Of a stretch of DNA of 64,000 bases, positions 47,901-60,800 are shown in pieces. Position numbers and translations under genes: made by a program. Within the stretch, counting starts at the first letter, position 1. Every line of letters begins with the position of its first letter. Source of the stretch: Monodelphis domestica (lineage: Eukaryota > Chordata > Mammalia > Didelphimorphia > Didelphidae); NCBI RefSeq assembly GCF_027887165.1, contig NC_077234.1, positions 166,373,877 to 166,437,876 of the forward strand, in the 5' to 3' direction. The notes under the pieces are model-generated. The model had not been told where the DNA came from, searched no databases, and saw only the letters and a program-made list of their open reading frames with translations.

Positions 47901-50900
47901 CTGCTATGAGGAAGACATTTTTCATACAAAAGTTTGGAAGTACTTCCATTGTTATGTGTTTTTGTGACCAAAAACAAGATGCTATATTATTAAAACACTC
48001 ATACCAGTACCTGAAAACTTAGGAAAATAGTTTTGTAACCTATTTAAAAATCTTCCAAAGAGCTTCAGTGCTTTTTAAACCCATTTGTTAAAATGAAACA
48101 GAAATAGAAATGCAACACCTGATAAGTTTGCAATGAATAGACATCAGGAAGATGGAAATTTGTCATCTGAATTGGTGAACTGAAAACTTAGAATTATATT
48201 TTAGTAAACACAGCCAATAGTATACTTCTTCCATTTGCATTGGATATTTACATGAAATATCTTTTCCAGCTATAATAAAAAGTAAAATAAAATAAAAATA
48301 ATTTGAAGTTACAACTTGAATTTTGAATTGTTATATCGCAAAGTATCAAACTACTAAGAACTTTAAAATATTCAATTATACTGCTTTCACTAAAAATATT
48401 AGTATTTATAGGTCATTATTTTTTAAAATATTGAGTTAACATTTTGTGATATAGTGATTTGGATGTTTAGTTTTAAATTAATTTGGATACTTTGTTCTAA
48501 CGGCTATTAGTTGAAAAAATATCTCACAAAGGCATTTAGATTCAAATGTATGAAGTTCATCACTGGCTAGCTTACTAAATGTTTTAAAGTATTAGTAATA
48601 GGATAAATATAATGTCACAGTGTAAGCTATATACCATATTAATAACATATGAAGGTTATTTATTTAATTTGTAATCATGAATGATTTTTATGCCATCAAA
48701 ATAACATTTTAAAATATTGTTCATTTCATCTTCATTTCATTTTTAAAATGTCCACTTTTGTTTTATAATGTATGTAACACATGAGTACAGTAATATGTGT
48801 GTGATTTGTAAATAACCACATACACATTTGAGGGGTGTTTGATTAATTTTTCTTTACTAATGGGTTACATGATCAAAAAAGGTTGGAGGCCAGAGTTGTG
48901 GAGAATTTCTCCCAATTTATATTGATCTGGAAATTAAAGCCCCCAAAATTCTTCAACAAATAATTTGTTTCACAAAGGAATAAGAAGACCCAAGTCTTGT
49001 TTTCCACATGAGATCATTTAGGAAATTTAGTGTACTGATGGTCAAAGAATTCATCATCTTGGACAGTTCTGCTTATGATGACCCTCTCTACATTGGGCTA
49101 GTTTGGTAGTAGGATAGAGTAGCCAACAGTCTACATCCAGGCTTTTACTTAGAAGTCTTTCCATCTTGATAGGACATGACAGAGCTTCTGCAGTGCTGGA
49201 ATAGCCTTTGAGAACTGTTACTTTTACAACATGATGAAAAAGGTAGATTCTTTTATGGAATGAAGAGTGGTACGTAATAGAAATCTTAGAAATATTTTTT
49301 GGTAAATATGTCAAACACTACTTTCTTATGTAGTAAACAAAGGAGGCTTGGTGTAGGGCTAGCTGATAGTATTCTTTTCAATAAATGTATCCATCAACTA
49401 ATACATTAAAGTTATTTGCTCTGCATGAATAAATGTTATTAAGCAAAAGAAAGCAACAGGTTTCTTCTTAAGGGTTTTCTTTTGGCAAAAGACAATTTAA
49501 AGAAATGAAATTTCAAGTTATTAAGCTTCTCTAATTTAGAAAAACTTAAAAGTTAAGCTTTGAGGAAATTTTTTAAAAGTTCACCTTTGAGATTCAAAAA
49601 ATTTTGTCAAGAAGGGTAAAGACATAACTAAACAACAATGGAAAACAAACTCTTTAAACAACAAGAACAGTTAATAGTAGGCAACATAGATCACTTCATA
49701 GTAATATAATTGATAAACAAGAAGTTCAATGCAATAGATACTTTTTAAAAGATAGGCAGGCACTAATATATACTAGCCATCCGATATGTAGATACAATTT
49801 ACATTCTATGTTAAATTCTTTATGAAATAGCTCTTAGATAGTTTTCCATGGCATTATCTATCTAACCCAACACCAAGGAATTAAAGTGATAACATTTTCT
49901 GGAGAGAGGATAGAGAGTTATAAAATGCAATAACATAAAAGGAACTAAAACTTTAAAGTGAATGGACATTAAAGGACAGGCTGAAAAGCTATAGCCAGAC
50001 TCTTCACTTTTATAGACATTATTCTAAAAGAAGAGGAAGAGTTAATGTCTCCCAAAGCTAGGACTTGTATAGAGACTTAACGTAGTATGGTACAACATTG
50101 AAATGCAAGCCACAGATATGCTTTAGGTGATAAGATAATTTAATGGAGCACAATATTAAATTGCCAGAATTGTCCTAATACTATTAGACTTCAAGATACA
50201 AAAGCCTCATTGATGAACATGGAGATAAAAAAAAATATAAGGATAATTATAGGAGGTCCTTAGCATTTCAGTAATTCACTATTATGAAGCACTTAACTAC
50301 AAGTTTTATTTCATTACTTTAGATAGAAAGTATTATTAATTTAATGAAAAATATACAAGACAAACATTATTAATTAGCTCATCTTACAGATATAAGCTTG
50401 AAAGCAAAAAAAGTTTTTAAGTGACTTAGACCTTTCTAGGAAATATTTTGAAAAAAGATTATATCTTAATAGTTCTATGAGTTTAATGTTATGCCCATTG
50501 TTTTTCATCACCCTCATTAAAAAATGTGAATGTGGAATAAGTCTGCATAACTATACAGCTATTTTTATTTTTATTATTTAAATAGAAATATAGAAAAGAA
50601 TTCATGACATACCTAATTCTGTTCCAATGTTGGGCTTTTTAGCCCCTCACTGCTGCCAAATGTTCTCTCTAGTCTACCCTGTTAACACTGTCAAATTCTG
50701 TCTGTACAACTCCAAAGCAGAATGCCCTAGCCAAAACCAAAAACCCAGATAAGGCTCAAATGTGCACTAATAGTCTTCAGGTATAAGAAGGGTTTTTCAG
50801 CTATACTCTGTTCAGAAGTGCTAAGTGTTATCTATTTCCCCCTGAAGATGGAAGGAAAAATGGGCTTAATTTGAAGCAGCAGAGGATTTAGGTTAGATAA

Positions 50901-51830
50901 GAACTTTTATAAGAATGAGACAGAGAAGTTTTTTCCCTATAAATGTTTTAAGGTAAGATAACTACTTAGAATCACTTTAGATATAACCCTTCTTAGGTCA
51001 CAGGAATTTACTGATTTAACAATTGGTTGTCTAACATTCTATGATAAACTGAATGCACAATAGAAAAAAATCAGACTATAATATTCTAGTTTTGGCAAAA
51101 CAATAAATTTTCTTAAGAATTTTCTCTAACAAAGAGTTAGGAATTAAAAATAAAATGTTTTGATTCATAGGAAGTTCAACTCAATACAAAAATGCTAAGG
51201 AAGAAACATCAAACATTTCTGTTTAAAGATAGGACGTGTTTTCTATGGGTATTTTATTACATATATACGGAGACCTTTTTTGTTTTACTTTTCAAGGAAA
51301 ATGGAAATGTATCAAGCTCTACATATTCTCTTAAGACTTGAAAAATAAATATTTTTAAACCAATTGTACTTTAGTTCTTATCAAATAGATTTAAAGCACT
51401 TTGTAGACAAAATTAATCACTACTTGATATCTCTGAGTTGAATATTGTTATTTTTATTTTCAAAAAGATAAATAATGGTAGGTCTTAGAATATTGGAATT
51501 AGATGACTGATTAATACAGTGAGCCTCTTTAGGATGAAGGAAATATTTAGAAATAACTTACATTGTGAGTTTAAAAAAATTAAGTTTTATTCATTTGACT
51601 TTTACAAAACAGAAACTAATGGTTTTCAAGAAGTCACTTTTAAGAAAAGGCTTCACAGTGAATAGGTTCCACTGTTTTTCCTAGTTCAATTTATTCTTTA
51701 TTCTAGCCTTAAGTGTTTGTCTTCCCTACCAATTAGTTTTGATGAACTCAAATTGTAAATTTTATGAATTTAAAGAATTCTTTTAATTAAAGGATTTCAA
51801 GAAAAGAAACCAAACTCCTTGACCTAAAAT

Positions 51831-51885
<55 letters not shown>

Positions 51886-54800
51886 ATATAGCTTCTGTAA
51901 CCAAATGTATACCACAAGCTTACCAAACGTCCTAAGTTGTAATAACAATCTGGATATTTTCTTCTGTATTTAATTGCTGTCCAGTAGCTTCGCTCAGCTT
52001 CTCCAAACCTCCTCAGGCTGTTCTGTACTATGCCTAAATTCATCCATGCTGCAGCAAAGTCTGGTCTAGAAAATTGTTTAAAAAAAACAAACCCTCAAAC
52101 ATCAGAATGTAGGGACTGATTTTTTTTTTTGTCAATGCTGTAATTTGGTGGAAATAATGCTCACTGTATTTGTACAGCAAGAGACAATAGCTCCTCAGCT
52201 TCCTGTAGCTCATTCCGTTCTTTCAAGATATTTCCAAGATTATTCATGGCATGAACATATTTAGGATTCAATCTGAGTTGTGAAGGGGAAAAACAAACAA
52301 AAACAGAAAACTACTTATTCCTAGTATTTTTACTATGCAGTCAGGAAATGACAATGATATTTTGTAATTGGCTGTTCAAAATTAAATCTGAGAAGACAAA
52401 ATAGTGTACATGCTTATGTTTTATTTAACAGATCGATCATATAATTAAACAGATTATATATGCATGGATATCTGTATCTATAAATATATGCTTTAAGTGG
52501 GCCAGAGAAATAGTGTTTTTATTACCTTACAGCTTCTCTGTAATATCTGATGGCAGCAGTCTGGTCACCTTGATCGGCCAGGTTTTTGCCAACGTTGTAG
52601 TGAACCTGAAAAAACAAACAAACCACAAGTCATAACTGTAGCAGTTGGCAGCTGGATTTCTTTTACCCATGGCACTAGCTTTTATGATTTCCTTTAACTT
52701 AAGACATGAAGTACTTTAAAAAGTGAGTTGCCCATATTTAGTTAAGTCCTTGAGGGGTGGAAAGAACCCTTACTAGACTTTGCTTTTCTTCTTTTTTAAT
52801 TTGTCCTTGTCACAATTTTTATTTTTTTCTCTCTTTCTGAGGAGAAGTCTGGAAGAAGGAAGGCAATATAGAAAGAGAAACCACAACTTAAACACTGTTT
52901 AATTTTGTTTAATGTTGTTTAAAAGGTATTTCCATTTCTAGAAGGAATTATTAAAAAAAGTCATGAATTTTTACAAGAAATTGTTAAAAGGTGGACAATT
53001 ATAATCTGATAATTGTTATTTTGTTTCCTAGCAATTCTTATTGGAGTAAAGACTATATTATCTCTTGTAAAACTGGAATAGACTGTGGAAAGAAAGTTAG
53101 CACCAAGACATTCATTCTCTTCCTTTTGATCTGATTCAAGTAAAAATTACATATACATGGTCTTTTTCTTCTATAAAATTCAAAGTGTGTTATCATTATG
53201 CTTGGAATTTAACATAATGTTCACTGATGATTAAAATGTATATTTTTGATACTGGGAAGACAATTTTGCCAAAATCATATTCATTTTTTAATATGTTATA
53301 GAGCTGTAAGTGACTCTGAAGAGTGGTAAGGGCTAGGAAATGGGGGTTAAGTGACTTGCCCAGGGTCACACAGCTAGGAAGTGTCTGAGGCCACATTTGA
53401 ACCTAGGACTTCCCACCTCTAGGCCTGGCTCTCAATCCACTGAGCTACCCAGCTGCCCCCTCTAATTTTTTTGTGAGGACATTGAGGCCCAAGGAAATTA
53501 GCATACTTGTCAAGATAGCACAACTAATAAAATATTCCATAATATTTTTGTGGAAAAGATAGAGTATGGATGCAACATAGTTTGGTAAATTTTGAATTGG
53601 CTGTACAACTGGCCACACTGAGAGGTGATTAGTGGATCAATGTTAATCTGAGAGATTTCTTCTGTTTAATCTTTTAATTGATTAATGATTTGGGGATGGT
53701 ATAGACAACATGCATATAAGTTATGAAGATGAGTATATTGGGAGCTCATAGGATGAGACAATTTGAAATAAAAATATTCTCTAGGGGTTAATATAATGGG
53801 TCAAATCTAATAAGATTAAGCAAGAATAAATATAATATCCTATACCTATGTTACAAAAACAATTGTAAGAATACAGGGTGGGGAAGAATATACGTGTTAA
53901 TGTAAAAAAATTGAATTATACTGGTGAATTACAATCATAATTTGAATCAACAATGTGATGTGGCAGCTGAAAAGTCTAATTTGATCTTAGTCTGTATTAA
54001 TATTTAGAACAAGGGATATAATAATTCTGCTTGTATCATGGTCTGATCAAGAAAAACAAATATGAAATACTGTGCTTAGTTATGAGTATCACATTTTGAG
54101 AAGACATCAAGAAACACAAATGTGTCCAAAAGAATAGGACAGTGAAAGGATAGGAACCTCTTTATGAAGTTTAATTGAAGGAAACAGAAATATTTAACTT
54201 GAATAAAAAAACACCCAAATGTAAATACATTCATTAACTTTCGTCAAGTATTTGAAGGGTTGTTATATGCAAGGGGAAATATATTCATTTTGTTTATACC
54301 TGCAGAATTTTGAAACAATGAATGCATTGCAGAGAGGCAGATTTTAGTTTCACATAAGGAAAATACTTGGTTTCAGAATGTAATTAGTCAAATGCTAAGA
54401 AAGTTTTCCATTAGTGCAGGTTTTTAGGCAGTAAATATGAAGACAATCATTTGTTGAGGTATCAGTTTGACTAGAAAGGCAGGTACTAATTAGACAGGAT
54501 GAATTCAGAGTTCTCTCCCAAATCTTTAAGACTGAATCTTATTAAGATTAAGTCTATTATTCCACTAAACAGGAGGTAAAACAAAACAAAAGTGAAGGCA
54601 GCAGGAAACAACAACAAATAAGAAAAGATAGAAAACACTTAAAAAAAAAGAGAAAGACAAAGCAGATGGGGGAAACAACTCTTATTAAGGGTTCTGGACT
54701 TGAGGCCACCTGAAAGGCCAAATTATTATATGATAATGTGAAAAACTAGAGGTAATTATGACATAAATAATTGGTCCAGAAGAAACCAAGCTCCTGCCAT

Positions 54801-57800
54801 TCTCCTCATACAAGTATACAAAGAGTTTAAATCACATACTACCAAACATTGTGACTTGGTTACACAATAATATGTTAATAAGGAGACCATAATCAATTCC
54901 ATGGAAACATGCTATTAAACATGATCTTTTTCCTAAACTATACCGACAGTGGGGTTTGGTTATGATGGCTTAATAACATCATTGTAAAATGATGAATGTG
55001 TACTGAGTACTGAAGTGCAAGGACTAAGGCACAGAACAAATTTGATATGATCCCTGCCTTTGAGAATCTTGCACTCTTACTACTGTGGACACAGATGCTG
55101 ATGATAAGGAACCTCTTTAAGAAACAATTATATATTACCTGTAAGCAAAAGGGTCAGTCAGTGCATTTATTGGGATTTGCTATATTATCCTAATATAGCA
55201 AAAAGAAAAATTTTTCTTCCAGTGAAATACCAAAATGCTTTGGGAGAATTAAACAATGTAACACTAACCTTGAATTAACTAAGGGCACTATAAGTATCTT
55301 AAACCTAAACCTACATTCTGTTTTATGTATCTTAACCTGTAATTATATTACATTAATTGCACAGTATAGCAGATAGCTGGCTACAAAGTTGGGAAAATCT
55401 GTGTTCCATTCCTGTCTGAGGCATGCTGGCAATATAATAATGGGCAACTCAGGCAACTCTCTATGGCTACGAATTACCAAGAAGATGCTGCTCTGCATTG
55501 GTAGATGGAGTTCCTTGCCAGCAGTGAATGCTCCCCAGGCTGATAAAATCAAAGGTGCAGATGGGGACGGGGGAGGCACATAAACATCTGAATTTCTGGG
55601 GAGGGTATTAAGTAGTGTGATAGTCTTTGAACACAGTTAAGAACTACATTTTCCTTCTTTAATCCTCTGCCGTATTTGAAAGTATATACATGTATTGTTA
55701 CCTAATCCAACAACAGGCATTGTAACAAGGGCAAATCACAGGTGAGAGGAGTATGCACTACTGCGCGCCAGAAGGTATAATTTAAACTTTTTGGTATAAA
55801 TTACTGTCCATTCATGGGTATTACTCTCTTAAAAATAACAGCTTGGAAGAAATCAGTTAAAGCTAACACTAGAACACACATTTTTAAAAGTCTGCTCTAA
55901 ATAGATATAATTTTGCCTTTCCCCCACAGCCCTGGGTGTTGTTTCTTCAACATCCCACCAAGCACAAAGGGACTGAAGGCAGTTGAAGCCAACCTCAACT
56001 GTCATTGTTGCAACAGCAAGAATACAAATACAGCTTCAACTCAGATTTCAACATGACTCCAGCCTCTTCCATTCTCTAGCTCCTGCTGCTTTCCTTTGTT
56101 ACATGAAATTCTGTTTTCTAAATAAAAAGCTCAGACAAAGAATTCAACTGCCCTCTGCAGTACAGACAGATTTCTGTAGCAAGCATGGAGCACCAAAGAC
56201 CACAATGTCAAAGAAGAAAAATCACAATTCTTAAATAAAAACTATGGCTTTCTCTATAATTAGTCGAAAGTCTCAAAAAACCCCAAAGATCATTTGTACT
56301 CTCAAACACTTCCCATAATTAAGAGCTGGAAAACAGTTACCCAGAGGTCAGCTTTAACATGCATGCCATTTTAACATGCAGTACTTGAGCAGCGAGAACA
56401 GATCTGGGTTGACATATAGCATACAAATCACACAACCCTATTATCAGGTAGTTTATTAAAAGGGTGTTTAAAGAATGAATGATTTTTCTTTTCTAAGAAA
56501 TTTGAAAGAAATTTTTAAAATTATGTTTAATTTTCAATTTTCCTGGCAATCTCTGACTTTCAATCAGTGTAAGAAGCCCAGGAGATTGAAATGCCTAGCA
56601 TAGTTCCATGAAATCTAAGACACATGTGGAGTAAAAAAAAGCAAAAATGATTAAATGCTTTATTAAAATAAAAATCTACAACAAAAACATTATCAGTTTT
56701 TACATTTATTGCAAAAACTGAATCAAATTTTAAAACTCAAATGAAAAGAAATTTATAAATCAGTCAGAGTTTAAGAGTTCATAATGGTTGTTAAGACAAT
56801 ATTAACTGATGACTTTAGGTGAATTGGTGAACCTTGTTGAGAACAAGTTTCCTTATTTGCAAAATGAGAGAGCTGAATCAGACCTCTGTATAAATGAAGA
56901 TTTTGAGCCTTTGGACTTCATCCCCCAGAAGTCCCTTAGTATTTCCCAAAATTCCATTTCCTTGTGTCCCTACATTTTGCATGATTGTATTTAAGTGGCG
57001 GTAACTCCTCCCACTTCCTCTCGGACCTGTGACCAGGCTGAAGTTAGGCAGTTCTTTTGTTTTAGTTATTATTAACAAAACTTTATAAAAGATAATAATT
57101 ATTGATTATTAATTTAAAAACCCACACCTCTGAGATCCTCTTTTTAGGTGTAAAAGTAGAGATAAAATATATTTGTTCATTTAAAAAATAGAGAGGAAGA
57201 TATGAAATGCTGTATGAGTTTTTGGAAAAGGTTTTTGTGTTATTAGTTTTACTTAATTATCATCTTTGATATCAGAGTGAGCTCTCACAAATCAGGAGTA
57301 ATCTGTAAATGTTTGTAATGAAACAAAATAATAAAATAAAGTGTAAAAATGAAAAAAAGAACCAATGTAAAACTACACTGGAGTTGAAAATGGATATGTA
57401 ATAAATGTTTAATTCTAGAACATCAAGAAAGTAGAACTGAGGGGATCATAGAGTCTCATTCCCTCATTTTATAGTTGAGGAAATGAGGGAGAGGATTAAG
57501 AAGGGTGAATAACTTGTCCGAGATCACATAGGTATTAAGTAACAGAACCTGGATTTTGAACTCGGGTCTTCTACCATTAAGTCCAGAATATCCTTTTCTC
57601 ATTTCCTCTTGCTGTCAACATTAAAATGACATTTAAATATTTTACACTTGCATGGTACCTCTCACACACAGAAGACACTCACTAATGTACACTGAATGAC
57701 TAAATTAAATTCAATTCTACAAGAATTTAATATGCCTTTTCACTCTAGAAAATTTTTCCTTCCTTTCAGTCTCCTTCCATTTCTGAGCTCCTCCTACTTT

Positions 57801-60800
57801 GTATTCCCCTCTTAGGTATACTTCTGGCTTTCGGACTTCAACATCATGCCTCAGCTACAATCTTATCATGGAACCTTTCTCAGACCTTCAGTTTCCTCAC
57901 CCTACACAGTCCATCTGCCATGCCATCTCCCTCCTAGGGACTCCAGTACTTAGCACAACATCTGACACCCAGTAAGTGCTTAATAATAATTGTTGCCTGC
58001 CTAGCTCTGTCTTGGGCACCAGAAGGGGTACAAAATGCACACAGAACCACTTGGTGCCTTTGAGAGAAAAACAATTCTTAGTTTTGCACATCTGGGGGAA
58101 ACAAGTGTTGGCTGCCAAATTCAGCTTAAATGATGATGGTGGTTTCTAATATCTGATACTTTTTCCTATTCCAACATAGGTTCTTTTAAAATATGGAACA
58201 GGGAATTTTCAAACAGATTCTTCAATATGCTGTAAAATTATTTATTAAGAATAAAGCTTGTACATTAATAGCAAATTTTAGGATAAAGTTGCATGAAGAA
58301 AAAGTATATAAATTCAGAATTTATTAAACATCTGGCTTGTCTGCAGCAATCAGTTTATTGTTGTTGCTCATCATCAGTCATGTCTGACTCTCTGTGACCT
58401 TGTTTGGGGTTTTCTTGGCAAAGACACAAAGACATGGTTTGCCATTTCCTTTTTCAACTTATTTGACAGATGAAGAAACTGAGGCAAACAGGGTTAAGTG
58501 ATTTGCCCAGGGCTAAACAACTAGTGTCTGAGGCAGGATATGAACTCAGGGCTTCCTGACTCCTGAACAGGTGCTCTATTCATTATATAATAAAGTAACT
58601 TCTAAAAATGGAGCACTATAATGCAGTTTGTTCATGAAAAAGTTAATGTGCATGTGTATTGGTTTCCCCATTATTTTAAAAATGATTCACACTATAATTA
58701 ATGCTGCACAATGCAGAAGTTAACTTAGGTTGTCTTTTCACCTCAAATACACAAATATCATGAGATGCTTTCATTTACAAAGTTGACCAAGTGAAAATAG
58801 CACAGGTTAGACTTGTTCTAGTTTTCACAGCTCTATCATTATGGAATCTACGTGGATAAAGGCGTTTAAAATTTTTTTTATGCTTCAGTTTTCCAATATG
58901 GAAAACAAAGTTACAATCTTTCTTCTAAATAAATGTCTTCAGATAAAGGAATGAGGATGAATTATATGGTTTTTACAAAGAAATCTGAGTTCCTTAGAGA
59001 GGAATGAATAGAAAGGAAGTGAAGTGATTGGTACTTCTAAAATAGAAAAGCAAATCTAGTAACATTTATGAAATTAAATGATAGGCAGATTATTTTTAGT
59101 GATGGTAAAAATAAAATGACAACAGAGCAAGGCTTGGAGATGGGAGGGGTTCTGGGTTCAAATTTGGTTCCTTGCTGTGTGACCCTGGTCAAGTCACTGA
59201 ACCCCTATTACTATTCTTCTGCCTAAGAACCAATACACAGTATTGCTTCTAAGATGGAAGGTAAGATTTAAAAAATAAAATAAAATAATAGGTCATCAAA
59301 TAAAATTAAATAGAAGTTTGAAGAAATTCATTATTCATTGGCTGACAGTTCAAACTGAATAATGAAAAAGATTTTTCAACATTGAAATGAGACATTTATG
59401 TAGGACCTTGAGGTTTGCAAAGTCCTTTATAAGCATTATTTCATTTTATCTGTATAACAACCCTGGGAGATAGGTGTTATTATTATGCAGAAACTGAGGC
59501 ATACCAAGGTTAAGTGACTAGATTGAGGTTCATTACTCTAGCTATTAAGTGTTAACAAGTGGCTCAAGTAAGCATCTTTCATGGTTTTTTTTTAGGTTCA
59601 TAAAAAAGGCCAACTTTTATTATATCTAGTTACATAATTTCATATTCTACCTGAAGACAGTATTTTCTGGTGAATATGACAGAATCTAAAAAGATATACA
59701 GAATTTTAAGTTATTTTGCAAGCAAGACAATTATAACACCCCAGGCAGATCAAAATCCATAGTTTTTTAAATTGAGATTCAATATCTCTTTAAAAAGCAC
59801 TTCTGTGTTCTTATACTGTCAAGAAATTGTCAATTGTATTTTACATTTACTAGCTTTGTGGTCAGTTTCCTTATTAGTAAAATGAGAATTATTCCTTTAA
59901 GTACTTTCCTCACAGAGTTGTTTCCTTCTCTGCAAAATAAAGGGGATGAACTGGATGACTCCTAAAGCTTCCTTAGAGCTCTAAATATATGAACACATGA
60001 AAGTGCTACATAAATGCTAATTACTGTTAACATTTAACCTGTTTCCTTCAATGCTGTAGCTTAATCTAATTTCCTGTTGTTTTAGGTAAATAATAATTCT
60101 TTCCTGTCATTTTTCACTTTAAGTAACCAGCATTCCAGAAGACAGAATTTTCTAGCAGTCTCTACTACAGTGAGATGAGCAGAAGCTGTGAGGAATCTCT
60201 GCTCAGAACATCTAAAATCTAAAATTCCATGTGAAACATTTGCTTGTCTCATACCTTCAGAGGAAAAAGAATTTTAGAAAGTCATTTTGTAACATACATA
60301 TTTATAGTCTTTCAATCATCAAGGGGTAGAGAATGTCCCTAATGCCCATCTCTATAATACATACATAGTAAATCTGTAATCTGGGGTGGGGGTAGTAGTT
60401 ACTTATAGTTTTGCTTAATCTAGTCACCTGTCACTTTCCAATAACTTATAAGGCTTTCTATTCTGTTTTTAGGGCAGCCAAATAGGAGTGGATAGAGTGC
60501 CAAGCCTGGAGTCAGAAGAATTCATCTTCCTGAGTTTAAAGCTGACTTCAGATACTTACTAGCTAGGTGACCCTGGCCAAGTCATTTTACCTTGTTTACT
60601 TCAGGGTCCTCATCTATAAAATGAACCAGAGAAGGATAGGATGAACCACTCCAATCTCTTTGCCAAGGAAACTCATTAAGAGTCAGATTCAACTGAAATG
60701 ACTGGATAAAAACACTCTGCTTTTAACTTAGAACTATGAGTGGGGAAATAGTTTCAGCTTTTACTCTGGGAATATTCTGGCATTTAAAGAATACAGAGAC

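Noticed and set aside
51783-51923. Extension of TMTC4 exon E into the (CA)n tract
   Set aside because: The frame stays open past the donor, giving a Cys-Val repeat, but a consensus GTAAGC donor sits exactly where the TPR text ends and the next exon continues it.
55983-56234. 83-codon frame on the plus strand
   Set aside because: No family signature, no splice context, and it lies in an intron on the antisense strand of TMTC4.
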